DNA of 18,114 nucleotides from JAWLBR01 sp041687495. GTDB taxonomy: Bacteria > Bacillota > Limnochordia > DTU087 > JAAYGB01. This document shows positions 1-6,620 of the stretch, in pieces (positions within the stretch are counted from its first letter, which is position 1; every line of letters starts with the position of its first letter). The notes under the pieces are model-generated. The model had not been told where the DNA came from. It saw only the letters and a list, made by a program, of their open reading frames with translations, and did no database searches. Made by a program: the position numbers and the translations under genes. The DNA lies in contig JAWLBR010000064.1 of NCBI GenBank assembly GCA_041687495.1, positions 1 through 18,114 on the forward strand, read 5' to 3'.

Positions 1-285
1 GGACTGTTGCTCTTGCCAGTTCATACTCCTAATCGCCGGAGTACTAGCAACAGTCGAAAGCTCACTAGCGGTGGCCTTAAGCCAGTTTTCAATAATGGTT
101 GCATTTAGTTTGGCTCCATTGGCCGCAGCGTCAAAAATTGCCTGTTCTAGAATCTGACTGGATTGATTATATGAAACCCATGCCGATGCGCTAAGTAGAC
201 TAACCGCTGTTAATCCGATCATCAATACCAATCTCGCAGTGATAGTCATGTTCCCCAGGATTACTCTTGTTTGCCGAGTACTCAC
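1..285 (-). CDS. Methyl-accepting chemotaxis protein, N-terminal fragment
   Basis: This is the first 95 codons of a gene that runs off the left edge. It opens with GTG at 285-283 behind a good GGAGG site (spacing about 7). A short basic N-terminus is followed by a hydrophobic segment at about residues 15-37. After it comes a long helix containing IENWLKA and then LSTVASTPAIRSMNW. That pattern (a membrane anchor, then 'WL...L..lA..p.irsm.w') is typical of the extracellular Cache-type sensor domain of Bacillota chemotaxis receptors. The sensor would lie outside the cell and signal through a HAMP and MCP domain that should follow left of the window. An in-frame ATG at residue 13 is an alternative start, but it lacks an equally good site. 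The ligand cannot be told. Family assignment rests only on the N-terminus; a Cache-type sensor histidine kinase or diguanylate cyclase is possible. Confidence 0.7.
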   Translation of the reverse strand, partial: MSTRQTRVILGNMTITARLVLMIGLTAVSLLSASAWVSYNQSSQILEQAIFDAAANGAKLNATIIENWLKATASELSTVASTPAIRSMNWQEQQS

Positions 286-406
286 AGTAATTCCTCCAAT
301 GTTGCTTGCCTGAATGGCTATGGTCTTCCGAATGGCCTAGTTATCGAAACACAGAATAGGAACCTGCTCCTGTATCATTGTCTCAATAAACACTGTAGTA
401 AAGGTG

Positions 407-646
407 CTAAGTAGCAGACGATGCAGCTATAACATCTGGCCTGGCGCTGCGAATTACAGTCAGCCTATAAACCACGGCATCTAGTCTCACCGAGACTTCC
501 AGCATCTCAGGAGAGTGCAGAGTGTAACCCTTCTCCCACAGCTTGTCCATTTCGCTCAAGAGCCGTTTTCGCTTTGCCTCAAGGACCTCAATTTCAGCTG
601 ATGTCATGTCTCGATGCGAGTGGCTGTACCGCCTTGATTTACCCAC
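407..646 (-). CDS. Spo0E-like aspartyl-phosphate phosphatase family protein
   Basis: A 79-residue protein starting at GTG 646 behind an AAGGAGTG ribosome binding site (spacing about 5). The core has the shape of the Spo0E family: a first helix (EVLEAKRKRLLSEMDKL), the loop KGYTLHSPEM, and a second helix with the family signature SxxLD (LEVSVRLDAVV, around residues 51-61). Family members such as Spo0E, YnzD and YisI dephosphorylate Spo0A~P and delay sporulation; many short relatives are untested. The N-terminus adds about 13 mostly basic residues (GKSRRYSHSHRD) before the second Met, which is a possible alternative start. It stands alone on the minus strand, downstream of the terminator of the DUF2294-like gene, so it probably has its own promoter within 647-745. 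A second family member lies at 8118-8333. Confidence 0.8.
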   Translation of the reverse strand: MGKSRRYSHSHRDMTSAEIEVLEAKRKRLLSEMDKLWEKGYTLHSPEMLEVSVRLDAVVYRLTVIRSARPDVIAASSAT

Positions 647-694
647 TGTATCACTCCTTCTACTTTATGCGAGTATTTTTGCTGCTTGCTTTCT

Positions 695-731
695 AGACTA
701 CTGGGGACAGTAATGGATCGCCAGTAGGTCT
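695..731. repeat. Imperfect inverted repeat upstream of the Spo0E-like gene
   Basis: AGACTACTGG (695-704) can pair with CCAGTAGGTCT (721-731), with one bulged base and a 16-base loop. It lies 49-85 bases upstream of the GTG start of the minus-strand Spo0E-like gene, so it could be an operator or a 5' leader hairpin. No poly-U run follows it on either strand. Confidence 0.35.
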
Positions 732-746
732 GCCAGCGCTTACGGC

Positions 747-780
747 AAAAAAATGGCCGATCCCTGTAAGGAATCGGCCA
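747..780 (-). terminator. Rho-independent terminator of the DUF2294-like gene
   Basis: TGGCCGAT (754-761) and ATCGGCCA (773-780) form an 8-bp GC-rich stem around an 11-base loop. On the minus strand the stem is followed directly by seven U residues (747-753). It ends the transcript of the gene at 890-1306 and separates it from the Spo0E-like gene downstream. Confidence 0.9.
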
Positions 781-889
781 CATCACCCCTCCGTATATAC
801 AGAGCAGTGACTTTGTCCGTGAACATCTCTATAGATGAATTACTGGCCGCTTTTGGCGGTTGGTACCTCATCCATGGTTTCTATATAGG

Positions 890-1306
890 CTAAGAGCCCT
901 CGGAAGAGATCTCCAGCCCTTGAATAAGCGTGTCTACATTCACACGGTCAAGCGGTATGCGTTCCTCTGCCTCAGACCAGTTGCGATCTGCAATCAGCAC
1001 AATTACCTTTGAGGCGCTTTCAGGAAACACCTTTGCCATGGTGCCAACTACATGCACGTCTATGGCCGCCTCTATCCAGTGCACTAGCAGTGGAAGATGT
1101 CCTTCCTCAACTGCCTCCTCGACTTGGGAGAGAAGCCCCGAAGAAGCTATGCGTTGTTGAAGCCCGGTGAAGGCACCTTCAAGTTCAATAATTAGAAACC
1201 TTTCGGTCAAGTGTATGTTGATTCGACCTGGCCCTTTGCCTACTAGGCGTTTCCGGCTCTTTGATACGAACTGAGATAGAACTGTACAGAACAGAGCTTT
1301 CTCCAT
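890..1306 (-). CDS. DUF2294 / MpsC-like small cytosolic protein
   Basis: A 138-residue soluble protein. The start chosen is ATG 1306 (MEKALF), because GGAGGGAGG lies just upstream; the open frame extends further but lacks a comparable site. Residues about 10-50 read SKSRKRL, then GKGPGRINIHL, then a hydrophobic beta-strand ending in ELEGAFT. That matches the conserved front of the DUF2294 family (YbcI; the S. aureus relative is MpsC), where 'GkGP..i.v.i....l...l.g.lT' is the hallmark. The later part (HWIEAAIDVHVVGTMAKVFPES) fits the end of that domain in outline. MpsC is linked to a membrane-potential/bicarbonate system, but no such partner is present here, so the role in this organism is unknown. 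The gene is monocistronic, with a strong terminator at 747-780. Its upstream region holds Spo0A-box-like repeats. Confidence 0.6.
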   Translation of the reverse strand: MEKALFCTVLSQFVSKSRKRLVGKGPGRINIHLTERFLIIELEGAFTGLQQRIASSGLLSQVEEAVEEGHLPLLVHWIEAAIDVHVVGTMAKVFPESASKVIVLIADRNWSEAEERIPLDRVNVDTLIQGLEISSEGS

Positions 1307-1394
1307 TAAGTACCTCCCTCCGTTGGTTCTAAGCAAGTGCTTAAGACCAAAAGCACATTCTGAACACAACATGCAGAGAAGTGCATTGGCGGAA

Positions 1395-1411
1395 TGTCGA
1401 AGTTTGTCGAG
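1395..1411 (+). promoter_or_regulatory. Tandem Spo0A-box-like heptamers
   Basis: TGTCGAA (1395-1401) matches the Spo0A box consensus exactly. TGTCGAG (1405-1411) differs at one base. They are in the same orientation, 10 bases apart, which is the spacing of tandem 0A boxes in known targets. They lie about 90 bases upstream of the DUF2294-like start. Heptamers arise by chance, so this is a candidate only. Confidence 0.35.
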
Positions 1412-1428
1412 GGGCACATTTCTGCTCT

Positions 1429-1453
1429 AAAACATTACGCTTTGTAATGTTTT
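1429..1453. promoter_or_regulatory. Perfect palindrome, candidate MarR operator
   Basis: AAAACATTAC (1429-1438) and GTAATGTTTT (1444-1453) are exact reverse complements around GCTTT. The size and AT-rich symmetry fit a MarR-type dimer site, and a MarR-GNAT gene starts 209 bases downstream. An alternative is a weak hairpin terminator, but no gene ends just upstream on either strand. Confidence 0.45.
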
Positions 1454-1661
1454 TATTAAGAGACGCAATTGTGTTACGCTATCATTTTACCTCAATGGTC
1501 ACGCCAAGATCAAGTAGTTTACCCAAGTTCCTCCAGACACGAACCAGGAGCATAACGTTCGATGTTGAATGGATCATACGTCTGCGGTCGCTTAACACTG
1601 AAACAGCTTTAGTTGTGACATAACCCGATTTATGTAGGAAGCTAAAAATGGAGTGAAAACT

Positions 1662-2720
1662 ATGACGTGGAACGGCGTTATTTTGCCCCCTAGTCGGGGC
1701 GCTCTTGCCGACAAAGGTGCCAGCACCAATCCTGTTTTGCAGACGGCGTGGCTTGAAATGATGCTGCGTATGCAGCAGGGCTACCGCATCTTTGACAGGA
1801 TTTTTGCTGACACTGGGGTCAACATGATTGAGTTTCAGATCCTTGCCTGCCTGATGGAGGAGGGGCAGGCGACTCTCAGCCACGTCTCTGAACTGGTCGC
1901 TTGCCCGAAAACCACGGTTCACTATTCCTTACAAAAACTTGAGCGAAATCAGTGGGTAAAGCGGGAAAATAGCGGCGGCGACCGAGCTGACCAACCTGCT
2001 TTTGCAGTGACTGACCTAGGGTGGTCCCAGTGGTCTGCGATGGCACGGCGCATTGAGCAAACACTAATTGGTCCGGCGACAAAGACGCTGCCGGATGAGA
2101 CAGTCGCTGCTGTTGGGGCTTTGCGGTTAGCGGCTAAGGCTTATTTTGGTGACAGAGAACAGCTGGCTCAATGCAGTACCATCTTGGCGCAAACGATCTC
2201 AAAGTGGATGCTTAAGGCGTCTCAGGAGTGCGCTAGTGCACGGAAGGAGAGCAAGTTGAACATTACCCATGCTGAGACACAAGACCTATCTCAAGTCCTC
2301 AGCCTTCGCCGGCAGGCGTTTATGGTTAAGGCTCCGGATTATTACGATTCGATTCAGGTACAGACTTTGCTTGACGACTGTGACCAACAAGAGGTTCTGC
2401 AGATGATCGTCGACCAGTGCCTATTTGTCTGCAAGGAGAATGGGCAAATTCTTGGGACTGCGGGCTGGAAAGGCGAGAATATTCGCCATGTTTATGTGAG
2501 ACCTGATCAGATGGGTCAGGGGATTGGAAGCAGTCTGCTGGCTTACGCTGAGGCAGATTACCGACGCCGAACCCAGAACAGGTATATTCTCGGTGGTGTG
2601 ATTCTCTACGCGAGGGGATTCTATGAGAAAAGCGGCTATCGAGTGCTGTCTCGAGAGAAGGATTGGGACGGCAGCGAGTACTACCTGATGCGCAAGGACT
2701 TTTTGAGTTCCGGTGGCTAA
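1662..2720 (+). CDS. MarR-family regulator fused to GNAT acetyltransferase
   Basis: A 352-residue two-domain protein. ATG 1662 is preferred over GTG 1653, because GGAGTG sits six bases before the ATG. Residues about 25-155 form a MarR winged helix: a dimerisation helix, a recognition region (LSHVSELVACPKTTVHYSLQ, about 75-94), then the wing with GDRADQ and the strand AFAVTDLG. Residues about 205-350 are a GNAT domain with acetyl-CoA motif A (VYVRPDQMGQGIGSSLL; Met replaces the usual Q/R of Q/RxxGxG) and the ARGFYEKSGYRV block near the end. MarR-GNAT fusions are known in several bacteria, where the N-terminal half binds DNA and the C-terminal half acetylates a small molecule or amine. The substrate cannot be told. 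It is a single gene, possibly self-controlled through the palindrome upstream. It ends in a hairpin shared with the convergent gene. Confidence 0.85.
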   Translation: MTWNGVILPPSRGALADKGASTNPVLQTAWLEMMLRMQQGYRIFDRIFADTGVNMIEFQILACLMEEGQATLSHVSELVACPKTTVHYSLQKLERNQWVKRENSGGDRADQPAFAVTDLGWSQWSAMARRIEQTLIGPATKTLPDETVAAVGALRLAAKAYFGDREQLAQCSTILAQTISKWMLKASQECASARKESKLNITHAETQDLSQVLSLRRQAFMVKAPDYYDSIQVQTLLDDCDQQEVLQMIVDQCLFVCKENGQILGTAGWKGENIRHVYVRPDQMGQGIGSSLLAYAEADYRRRTQNRYILGGVILYARGFYEKSGYRVLSREKDWDGSEYYLMRKDFLSSGG

Positions 2721-2737
2721 TCGTATTTTGGCAAGGT

Positions 2738-2798
2738 TAATTGGAGCCGGGGTTGAGTCACTTTGAAGGGAATCAACCCCAGCTCTGCCAGCCAATTA
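2738..2798. terminator. Hairpin between convergent genes, probable bidirectional terminator
   Basis: GGGGTTGA (2749-2756) pairs with TCAACCCC (2773-2780), and the stem continues through one C/A mismatch to GAGC/GCTC (2744-2747 and 2782-2785). TAATTGG (2738-2744) and CCAATTA (2792-2798) add an outer symmetry that includes the stop codon of the minus-strand gene. No U-run follows on either strand, so termination strength is uncertain. Confidence 0.55.
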
Positions 2799-3467
2799 TC
2801 GGCGCTGCGTATCCTTGCGCCGGTCAGTTCCAGTGAGAACAAGGAACAGAAACAGGCCAATTCCAGTCAAGAGAAACACCATGAGTGAAGCGATGGTGAT
2901 GTACATTTCGCCGACAGCGAGGTGGGTCATTATCGCGGTAAATACGGCGAAGAGCACCAATCCAATAGCTAGGGCAAAAAGAGCGGCACGGACTTTGTTC
3001 ATCGCATACTTTCGGCTCGTCTCCCTCGTCAGAAAGCTGTAAGTGACTAGTACTCCTCCTGCTACGACAAACACGCCGTTACCGGCGGCAGCCACCCCTG
3101 AGATGTTCATATAATACACCATAGCAGAGGTCAGGACACCGAAGAGCACCAGCAGTACGCCAGACACCAAGCCAATGGTGGAGATTCGGGCTGACATGGA
3201 AGAGTAAACCGACTGCTTGGCCGTATCCTGCCCGATTCTGCGCATGTCATCAACCAACCCGCTCAAATCACCCATGGCAATCACTGCCTCTTTGAAGGCC
3301 GCATCGGCATCAATGCCACGGGCTTGGAAATCTAAGATCCGCTCCTTCATGTTCGTGGCCAGTTCTTCTTTCAGGTCAAACAGCTGTTGACTTGGTCCTA
3401 CTTCGACAAACAGAGTATCAATAAAGTCGACAATCCTCTTGTCTCGGCGGTTGTCATTCCTGGTCAT
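2796..3467 (-). CDS. Membrane protein with N-terminal permease-prefix/DUF1700-like domain
   Basis: A 223-residue protein translated from ATG 3467, which has a GGGGGG-type site seven bases upstream. An in-frame ATG at 3482 has none. Residues 1-80 are a soluble helical segment (DFIDTLFVEVGPSQQLFDLKEEL and the AFKEAVIAMGDLSGLVDDM block). This is the pattern of the 'permease prefix'/DUF1700 type found in membrane proteins paired with PadR regulators. Four hydrophobic helices follow at about 97-119, 126-146, 160-183 and 188-212. The start overlaps the end of the PadR gene by 14 bases, so the two are translationally coupled. In such pairs the membrane protein is usually under control of the PadR partner and thought to affect envelope-related processes. 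No enzymatic motif is visible, and the exact function is unknown. Confidence 0.75.
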   Translation of the reverse strand: MTRNDNRRDKRIVDFIDTLFVEVGPSQQLFDLKEELATNMKERILDFQARGIDADAAFKEAVIAMGDLSGLVDDMRRIGQDTAKQSVYSSMSARISTIGLVSGVLLVLFGVLTSAMVYYMNISGVAAAGNGVFVVAGGVLVTYSFLTRETSRKYAMNKVRAALFALAIGLVLFAVFTAIMTHLAVGEMYITIASLMVFLLTGIGLFLFLVLTGTDRRKDTQRR

Positions 3468-3807
3468 CGTCAAGCCCCCCATTTATCAGTTTATCCAAGA
3501 CAGCCTTGGCAAAGCTCCAGTCCTTCTTACTCTGCTGGTAGAGGGCTCTGCCGGCATCGGTGATTCGGTAATACTTGCGTCTCCCACCCTGGGTCTCATT
3601 ACCCCAGTAAGACTCAAGGCAACCGTCTTGTTCCAGGCGGCGAAAGGCAGTATACAAGGTGGCCTCTTTTAGCTCATACTGTCCACCGCTGAGTTCACCA
3701 ATCTTTTTGTAGATCTCATATCCGTAGCTGTCACCCTGCCGCAACACATTTAGAATGATTGTGTCGGTATGGCCCCGGATCAAATCTGTGGAAATCGTAT
3801 TCGTCAT
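3454..3807 (-). CDS. PadR-family transcriptional regulator
   Basis: A 117-residue PadR protein. The start is ATG 3807, with GAGGTG six bases upstream; the GTG at 3816 overlaps that site and is unlikely. The winged-helix core is nearly textbook: RGHTDTIILNVLRQGDSYGY, then YELKEATLYTAFRRLEQDG (recognition helix), then the wing with GGRRKYYRIT. A short C-terminal dimerisation helix closes it, which marks the small PadR-s2 subgroup. These regulators generally repress their own operon. The downstream membrane-protein gene overlaps by 14 bases and is surely in the same transcript. The inducing signal is unknown. A good sigma-A promoter lies at 3829-3857. Confidence 0.93.
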   Translation of the reverse strand: MTNTISTDLIRGHTDTIILNVLRQGDSYGYEIYKKIGELSGGQYELKEATLYTAFRRLEQDGCLESYWGNETQGGRRKYYRITDAGRALYQQSKKDWSFAKAVLDKLINGGLDDDQE

Positions 3808-3828
3808 GTTGTTCACCTCTCGTAATAT

Positions 3829-3857
3829 AATGTAGCAGAGAGTAGTATGGCTGTCAA
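3829..3857 (-). promoter_or_regulatory. Sigma-A promoter of the padR operon
   Basis: On the minus strand a perfect -35 TTGACA (3857-3852) is followed after exactly 17 bases by TACATT (3834-3829), a 4/6 match to the -10. It lies just upstream of the PadR ribosome binding site. The AT-rich TACATTATATTA at and after the -10 could also hold the PadR operator. Confidence 0.65.
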
Positions 3858-3937
3858 GGTACTGTGTTATAAGAATATGCCTACCTCAGGAGACTGCCCT
3901 CCTATACGGAGTGGGATGTTCCCGCATATAGTGGTGT

Positions 3938-3956
3938 GAGCACAAAATAGGTGCTC
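3938..3956. repeat. Short inverted repeat before the LysM gene
   Basis: GAGCAC (3938-3943) and GTGCTC (3951-3956) are exact inverted arms around a 7-base spacer, 25 bases before the LysM start codon. It may be a leader hairpin or operator. No clear promoter was recognised around it. Confidence 0.3.
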
Positions 3957-3981
3957 CATCCCAAGTGTGAGGGGAGATACT

Positions 3982-4800
3982 ATGGTGTCTAGATTTGGCG
4001 CGAGAAGAGTGAGCGCCCGCCAGGCTTGCCCGGGAGGTACACTCTACCGAATCCGTCTGGAAGACACGCTTTGGAACCTGTCCAGACCCTTTGGCGTTGA
4101 GGTTGATGAGATCCTTGCCGCCAATCCGGGATTAGACCCACAAAATCTAAGGGTTGGTCAGGTGATCTGTATTCCAGGAGCGGGGGCAGAACCACCGGTA
4201 CCGGAACTTGAACCTGAACCAGAGCCAGAGCCGGGCCCGCCATCCACCTGCCCAGGAGGGGTTCTCTACGTTATCCGTTCACGAGATACGTTTTATCTGA
4301 TTGCCCAGCGTTATGGAATCAGTCTCGAACGGCTGATTCAGGCCAACCCCGGTGTGGATCCTGATCAACTGGAGGTTGGCAGCCGCATCTGCATTCCCGA
4401 AGTTGCCGTCGAACTGCCATGCACTATCGTCTTGCGGCCCTCAGGAACCAATTCTGAAGGCATTGGCAGCGGCCTTCTCTGGCAAACAGATACCGGAAGG
4501 ATTGCCGTGACCATGGCAGCTTCGGGGTTGCCAGAGCCCAGTGAACTAGACCCGTCCTTCACTGACTACAGCGGTTGGGTTTGGTTGTTTGACCAGCCCC
4601 GGCCAGAGTCATTTCGGGTCTTCATGGAGCGGGCGGACTCAGCTGCTTTCCCCGATACCTGGGCCGGAACCGGGGTCTTGACTCCTCAGTATTCCCAGCG
4701 AATTTTGTCCGGAGACGCTCTTCTGGAGGTAAGAGCCCTAATCAGCGGGCTAAGAGGGCCTGATGTTCTCAATGGAGATGTGAGTCAATGCGTTGGGTAG
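3982..4800 (+). CDS. Double-LysM protein with proline/glutamate linker
   Basis: A 272-residue protein. ATG 3982 is chosen for its GAGGGGAG site; an upstream in-frame GTG (3967) overlaps that site. Two LysM repeats, each led by CPGG, occupy about residues 17-62 and 83-130. They share the pattern 'Y.IR..DT......G......I.ANPG.DP..L.VG..ICIP'. Between them is a Pro/Glu-rich linker built on EPEPEPEP. LysM domains bind N-acetylglucosamine-containing glycans such as peptidoglycan. The last 130 residues form an unrecognised domain rich in beta-strand pattern and ending in a Cys. There is no signal peptide: the N-terminus is short and basic without a hydrophobic core. Together with the spore-former context this suggests a spore coat/cortex role like that of SafA, though this is inference. 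It is monocistronic and ends at a very long hairpin. Confidence 0.85.
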   Translation: MVSRFGARRVSARQACPGGTLYRIRLEDTLWNLSRPFGVEVDEILAANPGLDPQNLRVGQVICIPGAGAEPPVPELEPEPEPEPGPPSTCPGGVLYVIRSRDTFYLIAQRYGISLERLIQANPGVDPDQLEVGSRICIPEVAVELPCTIVLRPSGTNSEGIGSGLLWQTDTGRIAVTMAASGLPEPSELDPSFTDYSGWVWLFDQPRPESFRVFMERADSAAFPDTWAGTGVLTPQYSQRILSGDALLEVRALISGLRGPDVLNGDVSQCVG

Positions 4801-4813
4801 GCAAGCAGGATGG

Positions 4814-4869
4814 AGACAAACGAACCAATGCGGCGTAGAGAGGACTACGCCGCATTGGTTCGTTTGTCT
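4814..4869. terminator. 25-bp perfect hairpin between convergent genes
   Basis: Arms 4814-4838 and 4845-4869 are exact reverse complements over 25 bases (starting AGACAAACG, ending GCGGCGTAG) around the loop AGAGGA. It starts 14 bases after the LysM stop codon and lies 28 bases from the stop of the opposing binding-protein gene, so it can terminate both. No U-run follows on either strand, and the stem is much longer than usual. Confidence 0.75.
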
Positions 4870-4896
4870 TAAGGCTCACTGAATGAGCTGAATATG

Positions 4897-5766
4897 TTAG
4901 TTGTTGGGGATCCAGCTATCAACGAGAGCTTCGTTCTCATGCATCCAATCTCGAGCTGCCCCTAAGGTGTTGCTGCCGCCGTCGGCGATGGTGCCCATCA
5001 AGCTACCTAACTGCTGAGCGTTGAGTTTGAATTGCTTGAGGAAATAAGCAACCTCAGGCATATCCTCTTCCAGGCCCTTGCGAGCTACGGTGTGAATGTT
5101 TTCGGTAGCACCGTAGACCCCCTTTGGGTCTTCCAGGAACTTGAGATCCCAACGGGCAAACTTCCAGTGGGGGGTCCAGCCCGTGACTACCACCCAGTCG
5201 TTGTCATCTACCGCGTCTTTGAGCATAGCGGTCATGGCCGGGCCGCTGCCGGGCATTAAGGTCATGTTGTCTAGGTCGTAGGCAGTTAGTGCCTCTTCAG
5301 AAGCCTGCATAATGCCGGCGCCAGCGTCAATACCGACGATCAGGTCGTCAAACTTGCTGGCGTGGGCATTCAGCTCCTCAATGCTGTCGATGCCAACGTA
5401 GGTGGGTACGACCAGCCCAATCCGGGCGCCTTCAAAGTTGTATCCGTAGTCCTCAAGATCGTCCCCGTATCTTTCCATGTAAGCTTCATGGGTAACAGGC
5501 AACCATGCATCCAGGAATGCATCGTAGTCACCGTCAGCGACCGAGGTGAAAATCGGTGCGGCATCAGCCATGGTGATGGTCACGTCATATCCCATCTTAT
5601 CTTCCAAAGCTACCTTGGCCAGGTGGGTCATGGCTACACCCTCAGCCCAGTTCACGTAGCCCAGTTTTACCTGTCCTTTGGCAGCAGCCAGTCCGGTAGT
5701 TCCTAGCACAGCGACCCCCAACATCAGTACCAGGGCCACTACGCGCCATCCAATTGCCTTACTCAA
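4897..5766 (-). CDS. opuAC: Glycine betaine/proline-type ABC transporter substrate-binding protein
   Basis: A 289-residue OpuAC-type binding protein, about the length of B. subtilis OpuAC. The start is TTG 5766 behind GGAGGGTGA. The export signal covers residues 1-29 and ends in LAAAK; there is no lipobox Cys, unlike most Gram-positive relatives. The family's aromatic cage residues are visible: W40 in NWAEG, W88 in DAWLPVTH, and the GWTPHWKFARW block (W197, W201), which in OpuAC/ProX proteins wrap the quaternary ammonium group of the ligand. Glycine betaine or a similar compatible solute is therefore the expected ligand; proline betaine or choline are alternatives. It is the last gene of the three-gene operon, 26 bases after the permease gene. 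It would deliver ligand to the OpuAB/OpuAA pair for osmoprotection. Confidence 0.92.
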   Translation of the reverse strand: MSKAIGWRVVALVLMLGVAVLGTTGLAAAKGQVKLGYVNWAEGVAMTHLAKVALEDKMGYDVTITMADAAPIFTSVADGDYDAFLDAWLPVTHEAYMERYGDDLEDYGYNFEGARIGLVVPTYVGIDSIEELNAHASKFDDLIVGIDAGAGIMQASEEALTAYDLDNMTLMPGSGPAMTAMLKDAVDDNDWVVVTGWTPHWKFARWDLKFLEDPKGVYGATENIHTVARKGLEEDMPEVAYFLKQFKLNAQQLGSLMGTIADGGSNTLGAARDWMHENEALVDSWIPNN

Positions 5767-5792
5767 ACAAAATCACCCTCCGTTAGTTTAGT

Positions 5793-6620
5793 TTATTTTG
5801 CACTTGATCCGCCCAAGGCCTGGGTAATTCTATCCAGAGCCATGGCCAGAATCACAACTGCTATCCCGCTTTCAAAGCCCAGCCCAATCCGCAGCTGGGT
5901 GATGCCCTTAAGGACTTCATTGCCAAGTCCGCCGGCGCCAATCATCGCCGCGATGACTACCATAGACAGGGCCAGCATAATCGTCTGGTTGACCCCAGCA
6001 AGGATAGTCGGGGTAGCGATGGGCAGCTGTACTTTTATCAGCATTTGTTTCGGTGTCGAGCCAAATGACTTGGCAGCCTCCACTACCTCTTCAGGAACCT
6101 GCCGAATTCCTAAATTCGTTAGTCGAACCGCCGGCGGCATCGAAAAGATCACTGTTGCTACCGCTCCAGGTACCTTACCTAACTTAAACAGCAAGACAGC
6201 GGGAATCAGGTAAACAAATGCCGGCATTGTCTGCATAAAGTCCAGGATCGGGCGGATGGCCTTATCGACCAAGTCATTTCTAGCAGCCCAGATGCCCAGA
6301 GGTACTCCGACGACCAGAGCCACCAAAGCTGAAGTCAAAACGAGTGCCAGCGTTTCCATGGTCTGAGGCCAAAGCTCCATTCCGGCAATGAGAAGAAAGC
6401 CAAAGAACGTAAAGGCCGCTACTCCTTTTCCCGCCACTTTCCAAGCCAAGACTGCAAACAAAGCGATTAGCAGATAAGCAGGAATGAAAAGAAGCAGAGA
6501 CTCAAATTGATCAATAATCATGACTAGGACGGATCGAACTGCATCAAAGAACGGATCCAGGTTGTCAGTGAGCCAGTCTATGACAGCCTCAAATGCGCCG
6601 CCAATGTGAAATGTGAACAC
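5793..6620 (-). CDS. opuAB: Glycine betaine/proline-type ABC transporter permease
   Basis: A 275-residue inner-membrane permease of the ProW/OpuAB group. The GTG start (6620-6618) overlaps the stop codon of the ATPase gene by one base (TAGTG), so the two are translationally coupled. The N-terminus carries the short amphipathic stretch common in this family (AVIDWLTDNLDPFFDAV). Several hydrophobic helices follow. The cytoplasmic EAA coupling loop is clear (VPEEVVEAAKSFGSTPKQ, then LPIATPTILAGV), as is the MVVIAAMIGAGGLGNEV segment. Size matches B. subtilis OpuAB (about 280) better than the longer E. coli ProW. It forms the membrane channel for the betaine-type solute bound by the product of 4897-5766. 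Confidence 0.93.
   Translation of the reverse strand: MFTFHIGGAFEAVIDWLTDNLDPFFDAVRSVLVMIIDQFESLLLFIPAYLLIALFAVLAWKVAGKGVAAFTFFGFLLIAGMELWPQTMETLALVLTSALVALVVGVPLGIWAARNDLVDKAIRPILDFMQTMPAFVYLIPAVLLFKLGKVPGAVATVIFSMPPAVRLTNLGIRQVPEEVVEAAKSFGSTPKQMLIKVQLPIATPTILAGVNQTIMLALSMVVIAAMIGAGGLGNEVLKGITQLRIGLGFESGIAVVILAMALDRITQALGGSSAK

Larger units (their letters stand above)
1307..1661. other. Divergent intergenic region with candidate regulatory sites
   Basis: This 355-base gap separates the minus-strand DUF2294-like gene from the plus-strand MarR-GNAT gene. Short open frames here have no ribosome binding site and no recognisable protein. What stands out is a pair of Spo0A-box-like heptamers (1395-1411) and a perfect palindrome (1429-1453), listed separately. 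I could not assign a convincing -35/-10 pair for either gene. Confidence 0.6.

Noticed and set aside
1482..1922. Minus-strand open frame of 146 codons opposite the MarR-GNAT gene
   Set aside because: It lies antisense to the clear MarR domain, shows no family pattern, and has no ribosome binding site.
3925..3935. CATATAGT-like sporulation sigma factor -10 before the LysM gene
   Set aside because: The match to sigma-E/sigma-K consensus is partial and no -35 partner was found.
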